Shown piece after piece: positions 48,960 to 61,301 of a stretch of DNA of 64,000 bases. Source of the DNA: Impatiens glandulifera. Taxonomy: Eukaryota; Streptophyta; Magnoliopsida; Ericales; Balsaminaceae. Both the position numbers and the translations under genes were made by a program. Numbering within the stretch: position 1 is the stretch's first letter; every line of letters starts with the position of its first letter. The notes under the pieces were generated by a model. It had not been told where the DNA came from. It was given only the letters and a program-made list of their open reading frames with translations, and did not search any database. The stretch is taken from NCBI RefSeq assembly GCF_907164915.1, contig NC_061869.1:23847125-23911124 (forward strand), given 5' to 3'.

Positions 48960-50350
48960 CTAGTCCCAACATTATGTCGTAGTCTTCCATTGGGACTAAG
49001 GTAAATGAGACTGTCCCATTCTATCCTCCGATCTTGGTGTGCACTCTCCTAGACTCCCCATTCACCGGCTTGGCTACATCGAAGGACTTTACCGTCCTTC
49101 TTGTTGGGCTGACCCAGACCCAACGCCTTGGCCACTCCTTCTCGCATGAAGTTGTGCGTAGCCCCTGTGTCCACTAGTGCCTTGATGCACTTTCCCCCGA
49201 TCCAAGCTTCCACAAACAAAGAGCCCCTCCTTGTTCCCTTTATCGGCTTCGCAATACTAGCCTTCACAGCATTGATTAGTCTTAAGGATCCTATTTGAGT
49301 CTCTTCTTCCTTATCAGAGGACTCAGTTCCTTTAACCGCTGCAACCTTTTCCCCCTTAAACGAGCACATAAACTTTATGTGTTTATGAGCACCACAAATA
49401 TAATAAATTCTTGGCTTACCCGATTCGTCGACTTGCCTCCATGAGTTTTTATGTGCATTCCCCTTCTTAGATGGACAGTCTCCCCCACCTTTCTCCTAGT
49501 CTTGTGGGAGGTCTCCCCCACCTTCTTCCTCATCATCCCTGATGAACTTCGGCCTGTCCACAAACACTTTGAGCTCTATCAGTCTTTCTGCAACCGCTAT
49601 TGCCTTGGAAACGTCCCGCACATTGGCATTTGCAGTTTCAACTGTGCCCAAGTCTTTAAGCTGTTAACAAATGCGAATAGTGCCTCCTATTCCGTTAGAT
49701 TGGGTAACTCGAGCATCAACTCCTAGAACTCCTTCACATACTCATTGATGGTCCCTTTGTGCACAAGTTGATTCAACCTTTTCCTAGCCCCATACTCGGC
49801 ATTCTTTTGAAAGAATTAGCGTTTGAGCTCGGTCTTGAAGTCTTCCCATGTTTCTATCCTCAAGGTCCCTCGTTCAATATCTCCTTCTCACCTCCTCCAC
49901 CACAACATACCATCTATTGTAGGAAGAAATATATCGTCTCTAACTTGTCGTGATCATTAAGTATGCTTGATGCCCGAAAATACCTCTCCATGTTCCAAAG
50001 GAAGTCCTCCACTTCCCTTGCACTCCTCAACCCTTTGAATGGAGTTGGCTTAGGAACATCCATCCGTTGAGGTACCGCACCTCTATGTTCCCCTCCATTC
50101 CTCCCAATCCTCCTTTCCATCGATTCTAGCGTCCCCAAGATCTCCCTCTTGAGGGTCTCAACCATCGCATGGACTTCTCCTCGGATTGGATCAAACACTT
50201 TCTAGTAGATATCATTAACCTCCCCTTGAACCGATCTCAGCACTTCGTCCCGAATGCTACGATTCGAACCGTTAATAATCCCCATTAAATCATTCTCCAA
50301 TTGTCAACCTTTCTCATCCAACGCCGTTACTATATCGGCCACCGTGCTAA
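48960..50350 (-). pseudogene. gag-protease reading of the 47.5-51.1 kb element
   Basis: Frames on the minus strand: gag start region with VPKPTPFKGLRSAREVEDFL and WNMERYFRAS (49940-50060), a broken gag core, a knuckle-like YICGAHKHIKFMC (about 49370-49410), then retropepsin KALVDTGATHNFMREGVAKA (about 49100-49170). In-frame breaks lie between 49560 and 49910. The catalytic DTG is intact. The region past 48960 reads as decayed post-protease sequence. Confidence 0.75.
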
Positions 50351-51076
50351 ACACTTCAAGAGCTTCTTGGTGATCGCTCATGCCTTATTTAAGTCGGGTC
50401 ACCCGCGCTTCCATGGCAGCACCTCTCTCGACAAACTTATCCCTCTTGGATCCTTTATCTTTATTTTGGTCGGTCATAACCTTAGTGACGGTAGTACGTG
50501 AATTCATTTCTAGCAGCTTGAATGCGGAAGTACAACCTTGCTCTAATACCACTTTTACGGGCTAAAATTCGATCCGTGCGGCATTAAGCTAAATCGACTT
50601 TGATTCTAGCTTAGAAAGCCTTTTTAAACAATGCAAGAAGAATACAATGGACTTAGAGAGAGAAAACTCTTGAGAATAAGATTATATTGAAAGAATACTT
50701 GATAATTACAATGGAATACCTTCAGGGTATTTATAGGATATTAAATTAGGAATTGCCTTCTAATTATAATTTAATTACACTAATTTAGGATATCCCTTCC
50801 ATAATAAGAATATCCCTACCTAATTTAGAATATCAATTGTAATCTCTTCCTTAATTAGAATATATATTCTAATCCCTTCCTTGATTAGAATATATCTTCA
50901 AATCCCTTCCTTAATTATAATATCTTTTAATCTCTTACTTAATTAGAAGATTCATTAGGTCTACATAGGTAACTGAGCCTCCCCTTGGGCTAAGAAAATT
51001 AGCGCACTATCAGGTCAAGACTTTAATGAGCCTCGACATCCCCTGAATTGGGTCGTGACTCTAATGGGCCGTGACA

Positions 51077-52797
51077 ATGTGCTCTTATTAAAAAAAAAAA
51101 AAAACTCTTCCCATTTTCTCAATTCTTCCTAAATTTTCTCATTTCTCTGGTGTTTGGTATATACATAATATATATTATTTTATTTTGTATAAGGATTCAT
51201 ATTAATTATGTTTTGAAACATAATTCAAATTATTGTATAATTTTTTGTTGCTTAACTGAAAATGAATTAATTATTAGTTATGATCCAAGTTAATGTATAA
51301 TATTGTATTTTATCTATTATTTATTGAGATGTTTCCTGCATCATGATCAAATTAATTTTTAGATCATTGTAATGTTTACATATATATAATTAAATATAGA
51401 TTATATATTTTTAAATCATGATGAATGTAAAAAATGGTATTCCAACAAAATCTAAACGGAACTCATTTTTTATGGTATTTGATAGCTACTACAATAGATT
51501 AGCTTTTATTTAAAAATTTTAATTTCTATAAAAATAAATATAGTCTACATACCACTTCAATCATTAAATTCTTGTGTTATGTATACGAAATGTATCACAT
51601 GTAAACAAAATTGTTCACTCGTTGTTTTATGCATACCAAATTAATGAATATAATATCTTATTAGTTTTGAGAATGATCAACAAAGTTTATTTCTCTGGTT
51701 AGAGTAACAAGATGGTTTCATTTGAAACCACTTCTTAAAACTGATTTATATACATGTATTTAAATTATATATAAGTCTAATGACGTGGATTATTGTGGTG
51801 CTGGTTGACGGTTCTTCACTTACTATAAATTGAAATTAAGGGTTATTCTAACTTTTTACGTTAATAAAAATTAAAATTATGCATGTCATATATCTGGTTC
51901 AATATTAAATACAAGCTAAACCATAAAAGTAGAAATTAAAGTTGTTTAATTATGCACACAAAATCAATTATTATGTTATGAAAGAGATGGATTTTGGCCA
52001 TATTTGTCCCATACAACAATATGCTTAATTTAGCATTAATTATTCACTCCATTAGACAAATCCATAAAGTGTTATCTTTTGGGGAGTGAACCTAGCTAGT
52101 TAATGGAATATGGGGCAATAGTAATTGACAAACACTGAACTGATTAATGCATGTGATGTGTTGGGTGCTTTTAGTTAGCTAATTGGCCACTAGCACATGA
52201 TTACGTGGCAGCTGCTAATTGCAATTGACAAAATCATTAAAGATTAGATTTGTAATCCTAAAAGATTATAATAATTGATATGGGTATTTAGTATAAAATC
52301 CAAGTATTGATCTTATCCGCAGACTTTACAATAATTAGCAGCCTACTAAGTTAACTCAAGTGCAAGATTCTTTGTCTGAAAAAACAAAGATCATATTTTT
52401 TATTTTCACTAAAAATGTTTTAACTTGAAATAAAGGCAAAATAAAACTTTACAATAATATTAATTTGGACTTCTTTTTAGAAAAACAAACACTTCAATGA
52501 CAATCTGGTACACTACATTATAGCAATACTATGACAATTGAAATGTTACAATTTATTTTTGAAAAAAAAGGTAGATCAATTATTTACCTTTAATTATTTG
52601 GATTGTTCTTATGAGAATATTTGTGCGATGAGGGCAAACAGATTAAATATGTGGACTTTCTAGACATTATATGAACTATTATTGTGTGAAATATTAAGAC
52701 TTCATCATGATCATTTGTTTTAGATGGAATGTTCATGGTTGGTTGTATCTTTACTAATGACGAACTTATATGAAAATGGTATATATTATTACTATAA
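51077..52797. other. AT-rich intergenic DNA
   Basis: Starts with a 14-base A run (51091-51104). No ORF, LTR or repeat is recognised. A G-box-like ACGTGGCA occurs at about 52204, and repeated TAGCTAATTGGCC-type sequence lies near 52170. It could be the flank of an unseen gene, but nothing decides this. Confidence 0.4.
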
Positions 52798-52873
52798 CTA
52801 GCATTTAGCTCGTGCATTTGCGCGATTAATAATATAAAAAACCGTGAAAAAAATTATGAATAATATTTTTAAT

Positions 52874-52925
<52 letters not shown>

Positions 52926-53217
52926 TTAGTTAAAAAATTGAATTTATATTAATGTTAAATCGTCCCGCGTTCATCAAATTTGGTGTTGAATTTAAAATAT
53001 AAAGTCTTTAGTAGCCTAGTTGGTAAAAAGTTGTACTGGTTTTTATTAAGTTGCAAGTTCGAAACATATCTCTAGCATTTTTAATTTTATTTTTAACCGT
53101 TTTAAATTTAAAGGCGGGTCAACCCACAATCCGACCCAAGTATCCAAATTAAGCACAGCTCTCGACCCGGCAATCCAGATACTTTAAAAATTAAGCATCA
53201 TTATATATATATATAGA
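52798..53217 (-). mobile_element. short non-autonomous Helitron with a tRNA-like interior
   Basis: On the minus strand it begins TCTATATATATA right after an A. It ends with a 14-base hairpin (CGCGCAAATGCACG, one mismatch), nine bases, then CTAG followed by T. These are the defining Helitron ends (5' TC, 3' hairpin plus CTRR, insertion between A and T, no target duplication). It is 420 bp with no coding capacity. The interior contains a TA run and a tRNA-like stretch on the + strand (AGCCTAGTTGGT, then AAGTTCGAAAC). Confidence 0.75.
52879..52922. repeat. (AT)n microsatellite inside the Helitron
   Basis: An uninterrupted alternating run of about 44 bases. Confidence 0.95.
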
Positions 53218-55375
53218 TAAGGCTGCGTAGTCTGTGGCTCATTTTTACTTTGTTCTTTATGTGAACAGGATTTGGGATAAGTTGTAAAGTAACATAGCAT
53301 TTGGTTAAGTGATGTCTAGTCATGATTCATGAACAAGGTTACTTAGAAGCTTGGTCTGACATTCTTTTATAAAAAATGGCATGACATTATATTTTATTAT
53401 TTTATTTGTAATATTTGGTTCGAATAGAAACATGTAACCTTTATTATCAATGATCTCCTCTCTTAGGAGTATTTTAGACTAATTATATTACACTAGCTAG
53501 TTCTTGATTAATATAGTTGATTGCCATCTTTTTTCTTGTCTTTTTTCTTTGGGTGTTTTTGTTTTGCCTCTTTGTGTTGTGTTTGAGGAATTTTACAAGT
53601 GACCATTTATTCATAAAATATAAACAAAGAAAAGGAGATAATAAAAGTTAGCTTCTTTTTCTTTTTAGCTTTTGCTAAATAGAAGTTAGCTTTGGTTAAG
53701 CTCTATTTTCAATATATATACAATATGAGGTTAGTTCCTCCTCTTTATTATGAAGTGCCATTATCTTCTCTTCTTGGTTCACATAAACTAGATTAAGGAA
53801 AATCATTGCAAAATTAAAATTTGAATCCTAAAAGATCCATCAAACTATTAAAAAAGAGAGCTTACATTAGTGTTCAAGATTGAAATTTCGGCTCTTAGTC
53901 GCTAAATCATGATCTGGTCTTGCTCCCCTTTCAAAATTCACTTCACTATATATGAAGTTTGTGCGTTTCTCTTTAAAACATGTATTTATGCTTCTTCTTT
54001 TTTAATATAATTATCTTATTACTCCCTACTACATGCTAAATTTCTTTCTCGTGACGACGGATGATGTTCTCAATGGTGATGCAAAAAATCGTGAAATCAG
54101 ATCTTATTGTCAGAACACGACGGTGCTTCACTCATGGAACCATTGCTAGTTTATATAGGTATTGTGAATCATGAGTATAATTTTTAAGGGTGTGACCACT
54201 TAAATAAAATGATCTAATATCATAAATCTATAAAGTTAATTGAAACAATTGTATATTACAAACATTGGTGATGGTTATAGATGAAAAAAACTCTTTATTT
54301 TAATGTCAAACCTATATCTATTGAAATACAAAATGTTGCACATGGCAAATGGATTTACCAGTCAAAAGACTAGGATTATGTACATAATTGTGTATACAGA
54401 TATGACCAAATAGGAAGCAAGATATTGATGGATCATGATAGTCCACATGGGAATAATATTGAATGTGATATATAGCATGATGCCCAGGGCGGATCTAAGT
54501 TTTAATTGCCTTGTTCCTTGAATGTGACTATTTTGTTTTTACTGATTTTTAGCTAAATTAGCCCATATCGAAGGTGTTCTAATAATGTGTGTTTAGTGTT
54601 AGATTTCACTATTTTCTTACTGATTTACTCCTTGGATTTTTTGAAAATTTAAATTGTCAATAGATCTCGACTACGTGAATAAATGTTTCAAATTAGTATA
54701 CACACAATACATAAAAAAAAAATCACAAACATGAAAATGAAAACTAACTCTTGATAAATCAAAGAGAATATATACAAGTCTATCTTATCTCAAGAATTGA
54801 TACCACTCCTGCAAACTATGAAAACATGAAACAATTTGAAGCCAAAAAGAAAAATAAACAACCTCAAATGATCACAACGATTTTAATTAGTATCAGTTAC
54901 CACTAGTTTTTTTTTTTATGTTGTTTGTTAGTAAGCATTTTGACTTATATGTTATTGTTGTTTCCCAAATGATTAATTTGGTTGTGATTCGGGTGTGTTT
55001 GATGCAACTTTCAACACTCATATTTTAGTATTGTTTTAATTGTTAGTCTTAAAGGTCTCATTTATTACATATTTCTTATAATTATAAAAAAAATAGTAGG
55101 AGTGAACGCTTAAATGTCTCCAAAAACCATTAAGGCCCTCATAAATGACAATTGAAAATATCAAGAAATAAGGGAAATAAAACTTGGTCACAGAAAAAAT
55201 GATTGTAGTCCAAATCAATCGGGATGTCACAACAAAATTAAAGTCACTAGAATCATAAAAAAATTCTATTAAATTTAAGAAACTCAAACCCTAAACTCTA
55301 AAACCATTTCAAAAGTTTTATTAAATTTAAGAAACTCAAATTTCTCGTCTCTAACTGTCTCATTTGAAAGTCGCT
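53218..55375. other. AT-rich intergenic DNA
   Basis: No gene or element recognised. A short direct repeat (TATTAAATTTAAGAAACTCAAA) occurs twice near 55267 and 55318. The 54040-54140 stretch is less AT-rich but has no usable ORF. Confidence 0.4.
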
Positions 55376-55614
55376 TGTTGAAGTTTGCTTGAAACTGTTG
55401 TTATTTTTCCTTATTTTTAACATTTCAGTTTTAGTTTATGGTGTAATAGGTGATTTCTAGGAAAGTTTTTAGGAGATCATGTCCATGTATTTCTCTATTT
55501 TTTAACTCCATCATCTAGTCATTATTTAAATGATTTCTTAATGAAAAACTATTATGTTTTCTCTTCCATCTCTTCTTCTACGCTAAAAGACATTCTTAGT
55601 TCAAATAACCAACC
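55376..55614 (+). repeat. 5' LTR of copia family C1, copy 2
   Basis: Homologous to 5217-5463 along its length, starting TGTTGAAG. It is followed by a decayed primer-binding site (TGGTATTAGACC, 55618-55629). Confidence 0.8.
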
Positions 55615-55639
55615 AATTGGTATTAGACCTATCTTCTAA

Positions 55640-58600
55640 AGAGACCTGTGAGTGAGAAAAATCTACCACGACATCTATCTTTTTCCACGGATTCATATAT
55701 ACCCTTTACATCATTAGCACCACACGTGTTCAATGGTAACAATTATAATGTTTGGGCTTCCCAAATGGAGACTCATCTAGAGGCAAATGATCTCTAGGAA
55801 ATTGTTGAGGAGGAGTATCTAGTGCCAGAATTACAAGCTAACCCAACACTGGAACATGTAAAGATTCACAAGGAGAAGAAGACAAGGAATTCAAAGACAA
55901 GGGCTACTCTAATTTGCTGTTGTGTTAACTGAGATTTTCATCAGGATAATGACCAAAAAGTTAGCATTTAAAGTTTGGAATTTTCTCAAAAAATAGTATG
56001 AAGGAAATGAAAAGGTTAAGTAGATGTAAGTCCTTAATTTAATTAGGGAATTCGAGATGGTGAAGATGAAGGATTCAGAGACCATTAAGGAGTACTTTAA
56101 TAGATTACTTAGAATTGTCAACAAGGTAAAATTAATTGGCACTGAATTTCCTAATTTTAGATTGGTTCAAAAGGTGCTGGTAACTGTTCCCGAAAGGTTT
56201 GAGGCTACCAATTCATCATTAGAGAACACTAAAGACCTGTCAAAAGTCAGTCTTGTAGAAATCTTGAGTGCCTTGTAGGAACAAGAACATAAAAGATTGA
56301 TGAGGAATGAATGATTTGTAGAAGGAGCATTTCCAGTAAAAGTGCAATCAAGACAAAGTAAAAATGGAAGAAGAACTAGAAAAACAAGAAGGAAAAGTGC
56401 ATGTTCAAATTCTCCAAGCACAAATAGAGGTTCTACACTAGATTTCCTCCTTGTAAGTATTGTAAGAAGAAAGGTCATGCACCTTTTAGATGCTAGAGAA
56501 GTCCAGGTATGTAGTGTGAGAAGTGTCATATGATGGGGCATCATCAGAAGATTTGTAAAAATAATATGCAACAGAAGGATGTGACTCAAGTAACTTCAGC
56601 AAAAAATGTGGCTCAAGTTGCATACCAGGAAGAACAACTCTTTATGGAAACTTGTTTTGTAGCAAATAGCTCAAGTAATAACTAGCTTGTATACAATGGC
56701 TGCACCAACCTCATAATATTTGATTGAGGCCTCTTCAAGGAACTAGATATATCATTCAACACCAAAGTCAAAATTGGCAATGGAGAGTACCTTGCAGTCA
56801 AGGGGAAATGGATTGTGGCGGTAGGCAGTTCCTTAGGTACTAAGTTGATTAAAGATGTGTTATTTATGCCCAACATCAATAAAAATTTATTAAGTGATGG
56901 TTAGCTACTCGAAAGAGGTTTCAAGCTGATGTTCTAGGGAAATGAATGTCTAATCAAATATACAGATGGGGTGAATGTGTTCAAATCATCATGAAAGGGA
57001 AAAGATTTGAGCTAGATCCACTAAAGGAGGAATAATCAGCCTATTCAACTATAATATCTCAAGCTGGGATTTGGCATAAGAGGTTGGGCCATTTCCATCA
57101 TAATGTAGTGCTGAATTTGCAGAAGAAAGAGTTTGTAAAGGGACTCCCTCAATTAGAAGTTAATTTGCAAGAATGTAAGGCATGTCAACTAGGGAAGAAA
57201 TAAAGAATTCCTTTCAATCAAGCAACCTAAAGAGCAACTGAGAGGCTAAAATTGATCCACACAAACCTTGTTGGGCCTCACAGAACTCCTTTCACTGAAT
57301 GGGAGTATGTATTACATAGTTTTCATTGATGACTACACAAGGATGTGTTGAATCTATTTTCTCAAGTTCAAGTTTAAAGTTTATGGTGTGTTTTTGAGAT
57401 TCAAACAATGGATAAAAGCTCAAAGTGGCTGCAAGATTCAGGCCTTGAGGTTTGATAATGGCAAGAAGTACACCTCATAACAATTCAATCAGTTCTGTGA
57501 AAAAGTTGGGATTCAACACCAACTGATAGCCTATACACTCGTCAACAGAATGGAATAAGTGAGAGGAAGAACCGCACCATTGTGGAGATGGCAAGGTGTA
57601 TGCTTCATGAGAAATACTTGCCAAGGATTTTTGGGCAGAGGTTGCAAATACTCTAGTCTTTTACTCAACAGTCTACCAACTAAGGTTGTGGAAGGAAGGA
57701 CGCCCTTTGAGTTATGGTATGGTTACAAGCCTTCTATGAAAAACCTTAAAGTATTTGGGTGTTTGTGTTTTTCTTATGTACCACAGATCAAGATAGATAA
57801 GTTAGATAAAAAGGCTGAAGCTGGAATCTTTGTGGGGTACAACACAATTTTAAAAGCTTATCGAATTTTTCAGCCTCAAACTAGAAAGTTTCTGATAAGT
57901 CGAGATGTGCACTTCATGGAGAAGGACAAGTGGAATTGGGAAGAAGTAGAACCAACTCCATATCCTCAACTGAATGAAGAAGAGTTGGTTGATGATGAAC
58001 CAGTGATGGGCATAAGATTACTTTCTGATATATACCAGAGCTGTAATATTGTAGTCCTTGAGCCTATAGATTATTGGGAAGCTGAAAGGAATCCAAATTG
58101 AAGAGCTGCAATGAAAGAGGAGATCACAATGATCGAGAAGAATCATACTTAGAATTTTGTAAAGAGGTCAAGGGACATAAATGTGATAGAAGTGAAGTGG
58201 ATGTTCAGAACCAAACTGAATGCAAATGGCTCCATTAACGAGCTCAAAGCAAGGCTTGTTGTTAAAGGGTATGCTCAAATTTTTTTGTTGATTTTTCTAA
58301 GACATTTTTCTTGTAGCTAAATGTTAAATCTGCATTTCTGAATAGAGTTCTTGAAGATGAGATTTATGTTGAGCAACCTGAAGGGTTTGTTGTGAAAGGA
58401 CATGAAGATGAAGTCTACTTGCTCAATAAAGCCTTGTATGAACTAAATAAACTCCAAGGGCCTGGTAGAATTCATAAATATTTGAGTTGAACTTCAGAAA
58501 AAGTCTAAGTGAAACAACTATTATGTCAAAATTGATTTGTCAAAAGTGATGAAATCAATTTTGTTGTCATCTCTTTATAGTTGATGATCTGTTAGTAACA

Positions 58601-58664
58601 GGAAGTAATGTTATGCTTGTTGAAGAGTTTAAAATGGATATGCAAAGTTCTTTTAAGATGACAG
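55640..58664 (+). pseudogene. copia gag-pol, family C1 copy 2 (5' part)
   Basis: In order: gag (LEANDL.EIVEEEY..., then [20 protein letters not shown]), zinc knuckles near 56450-56560 ([28 protein letters not shown]), a protease remnant, the pre-integrase [20 protein letters not shown] (~57070), integrase, and its C-terminal part within the open stretch 57559-58101 (GRTPFELWYGYKPSMKNLKV). The reverse transcriptase starts near 58195 (VKWMFRTKLNANGS...KARLVVKGYAQ) and reaches the VDD block (~58580). Several stops and frameshifts. A younger LTR element interrupts it at 58664. Confidence 0.9.
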
Positions 58665-59175
58665 TGATATACCTTAATCTTGAATTAGGTATATATATAT
58701 TGAAATGACATAAATAATAGAAATAGAATGAAGAACGAAGAGAATATAAGATAACACTTGAATTGATAGAAGAGAGATAGAACTCTAATAGGGTGAATAC
58801 AATGGAGGGAGAATGAAGAAGATAGAGAGAAGTTAATCTTGAGAGAATTCTCGAATAATGTCTAATGTGTTTTCTATAGACCCCGATCTCTTCTTTATAT
58901 AGCCTCCACCTACCATAATCAATCCTCAGCCGAATATTCTGTAGATTATATTATTTTTCTTATATACTCTCCAGCTGCCATAATTAGTTGCCCGTCAATC
59001 TCGCAATCTTAACTACTACCTTATTAATAATTATTTATTTCCATATAAATAATTATTAATTCTAAATCAATTAATATTCCATATTTTGGCTTACTGCCTT
59101 ATTAATAAGAGTTACGTCTACCCATCAACTTATTTTAGGGTTAAGAACCCTAACCCCTAATAATCCCTCGTAACA
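58665..59175 (-). repeat. 3' LTR of the 2.4-kb element
   Basis: 511 bp, nearly identical to 60558-61068. Confidence 0.95.
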
Positions 59176-59318
59176 TTAGCCTCCCCTTCAACATTTGTTC
59201 GACCACGAAAAACACAATTAAAAGAAGAAGCCAACTTATTTCCAACAAACCCAAGTTTTAGAAATTCATGTTCCAACCAAGATTCATTCTCCCCTGTAGA
59301 TAATAAACGAAGGTTTAA

Positions 59319-60440
59319 CTAACACTCCCAAGTATCTGGTGGCTCTTCAAACCACACAAATTGTTTCAAAATATCTCCCAATTGTAAGGCATAAGAACAA
59401 TTGCAAAACTCTGCATCTGGTGGTTCTTCAAACCATAATAAGTATTTGTATCTCATCCATGTTTTATGCCATAAAATGTTCTGAAAACAAGATCCAACAT
59501 CTTGAGATTTCTCGAACCACAAAATCTGGACGCAATTTGGACTTGGCGCTAAGTATGCTTGAGAAATGGGATCAAACGACAACATCCTATCTTCAAGACC
59601 CAAAACATCTTCAAATATTTCTTTAAATTTTACTTCTCCCAAGTCAACCCGATAATGATCTTCTTTTCCAACATAGGTTGTTTTCGTATTCTCTTTGTCA
59701 TCGTACACTTGTGAGGTTTGAAAATAAATAATCGAAGAACTTGAATTATCGTAGATTTCTTCATCGAGACTGAGATTGTCGTGTTTGATATCATGAGTAT
59801 TTGAAGTCTCCATTTCTTTTCCATAACAAAAGTATTCAACAGGAGGTGCGTCTTCCACTTTAGAACAATCATCATTAAAAGAGGTTTCGTCTTTGTTTAG
59901 AGCCGAATATGTCAATGGGGAAGGCATCGATTGTGAATGTGTCAATGTGGAATGTGTCGATTGTCCAACATCTTCTACAGGTTGCTTGTCATCTTCCAGT
60001 AACTCATCGGATTCGACTATCAATTTTTGACGATCGTTTTCCCACTTTTGCCTTGTTATTTCTTCATCGGCCTTTTGTTTCTGTCTTTTAATTTCATCAG
60101 CGATCCTCCATGATTTTAACAAGTCGGTTATTTGTTGACACTGTTCCGCGATTACCTTCCACGGTTCTGGCTGCACTTTCTTTTGTATATGTCGTGGATC
60201 GTCCCTTGCACACGACCCAAACTCACGTCGCACTAGTTGTTTTAGCTCTCTCCACGTCAATCCTCTGCTGAGAGTTTTCATGACCACGTGTTCCCTAAGC
60301 CATCGTAGTGCCTTTTCCCTCATGTGACTTGCCGCAAGATGAACATCGTCTTCTTCAAGCGTGTCGTTAACCCGAAAATATCTTTCTGCCTCATAAATCC
60401 ATTCTTCGACATCTTCTCCAAAGAATTTTGGAAAATTCAT
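59319..60440 (-). CDS. intact 373-residue gag-like protein of the 2.4-kb LTR element
   Basis: The only long intact ORF of any transposable element here. The N-terminus (FPKFFGEDVEEWIYEAERYF, about residues 3-22) and a helix-rich stretch to about 130 match the retrotransposon gag domain. A lysine/glutamate-rich coiled-coil-like segment spans about 105-150, followed by a low-complexity Ser/Asp region. The C-terminal ~90 residues contain three copies of a W-F-E-[KE]-[SP]-[QP]-D motif at irregular spacing, which I do not recognise from known gag proteins. There is no zinc knuckle and no DTG protease. The ATG lies 117 bases inside the LTR boundary. It probably packages the element's RNA, with enzymes supplied by a partner. 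Confidence 0.8.
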   Translation of the reverse strand: MNFPKFFGEDVEEWIYEAERYFRVNDTLEEDDVHLAASHMREKALRWLREHVVMKTLSRGLTWRELKQLVRREFGSCARDDPRHIQKKVQPEPWKVIAEQCQQITDLLKSWRIADEIKRQKQKADEEITRQKWENDRQKLIVESDELLEDDKQPVEDVGQSTHSTLTHSQSMPSPLTYSALNKDETSFNDDCSKVEDAPPVEYFCYGKEMETSNTHDIKHDNLSLDEEIYDNSSSSIIYFQTSQVYDDKENTKTTYVGKEDHYRVDLGEVKFKEIFEDVLGLEDRMLSFDPISQAYLAPSPNCVQILWFEKSQDVGSCFQNILWHKTWMRYKYLLWFEEPPDAEFCNCSYALQLGDILKQFVWFEEPPDTWEC

Positions 60441-60557
60441 TTTGACAACTCACCACACTTTATTCATTCATGCGTCTGACTATGTTTACAACTTTCATTC
60501 AACTACCCGTCGATGCGTGTTTCCACCATATTTCCAAGAACGTTGCTCTGATACCAA

Positions 60558-61068
60558 TGATATACCTTAATCTTGAATTAGTTATATATATATTGAAATG
60601 ACATAAATAATAGAAATAGAATGAAGAACGAAGAGAATATAAGATAACACTTGAATTGATATAAGAGAGATAGAACTCTAATAGGGTGAATACAATGGAG
60701 GGAGAATGAAGAAGATAGAGAAAAGTTAATCTTGAGAGAATTCTCGAATAATGTCTAATGTGTTTTCTATAGACCCCGATCTCTTCTTTATATAGCCTCC
60801 ACCTACCATAATCAATCTTCAGCCGAATATTCTGTAGATTATATTATTTTCCTTATATACTCTCCAGCTGCCATAATTAGTTGTCCGTCAATCTCACAAT
60901 CTTAACTACTACCTTATTAATAATTATTTATTTCCATATAAATAATTATTAATTCTAAATCAATTAATATTCCATATTTTGGCTTACTGCCTTATTAATA
61001 AGAGTTACGTCTACCCATCAACTTATTTTAGGGTTAAGAACCCTAACCCCTAATAATCCCTCGTAACA
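60558..61068 (-). repeat. 5' LTR of the 2.4-kb element
   Basis: 511 bp. It adjoins the primer-binding site on its left, so it is the 5' LTR of a minus-strand element. Confidence 0.95.
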
Positions 61069-61073
61069 GACAG

Positions 61074-61200
61074 ATTTAAGATAATGGTCTATTTATTTGG
61101 GATGGAAATAAATTGATGAGAATTTCATTTCCTTGTGATCACCAAAAATAAATAAACAAATCTCTCGTTACACACATCAATTATCAACTAAAACCTTAAA
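61074..61200 (+). pseudogene. copia reverse transcriptase resumes after the inserted LTR element
   Basis: DNA just after the GACAG duplication reads as MTDLR..VYLFGMEIN, the RT block normally following the point where the frame was broken at 58660. It degenerates within about 130 bases. No RNase H or 3' LTR of this copy is seen. Confidence 0.65.
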
Positions 61201-61301
61201 CCACAGGTGAACCGGAGAGTCAATAATGTCTTCAATGTAAGCCCACCTACTTGCCCTTTTTGGGGCATAGTTGACGCCTCTATTGATTTGGTATGCTTTC
61301 T

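Larger units (their letters stand above)
47513..51076 (-). mobile_element. non-autonomous gypsy-type LTR element with gag and protease only
   Basis: The LTRs at 47513-48044 and 50553-51076 share the ends TGTCACGG/CCGTGACA, the right copy having lost its first bases to mutation. A Met-type primer-binding site (TGGTATTAGAGC on the minus strand, about 50540-50551) shows it reads leftward. The interior encodes gag, a knuckle and a protease, then stops without reverse transcriptase or integrase. Minus-strand TATA (TATAAATA) is near 47689-47696 in the left LTR. Its layout matches gag-only terminal-repeat elements. Confidence 0.85.
58665..61068 (-). mobile_element. young 2.4-kb LTR element with a single gag-like ORF
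   Basis: The LTRs 58665-59175 and 60558-61068 are both 511 bp (TGATATACC...GTAACA) and differ at about seven positions. They are flanked by a perfect GACAG duplication (58660-58664, 61069-61073). The initiator-Met primer-binding site, complement GCTCTGATACCA at 60545-60556, shows it reads leftward. A polypurine tract (AAGGGGAGGCTAA) adjoins the left LTR. Minus-strand TATATAAA sits in each LTR (58894-58901; 60787-60794). No protease, RT or integrase. It fits the gag-only terminal-repeat type and is inserted in a copia RT. Confidence 0.95.

Noticed and set aside
53860..53930. Possible minus-strand SINE
   Set aside because: Only a faint A-box resemblance, with no good B box and no flanking duplication.
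56342..56589. ORFs on both strands inside copia gag
   Set aside because: The + strand zinc knuckles show the true reading. The minus ORF has no motif.
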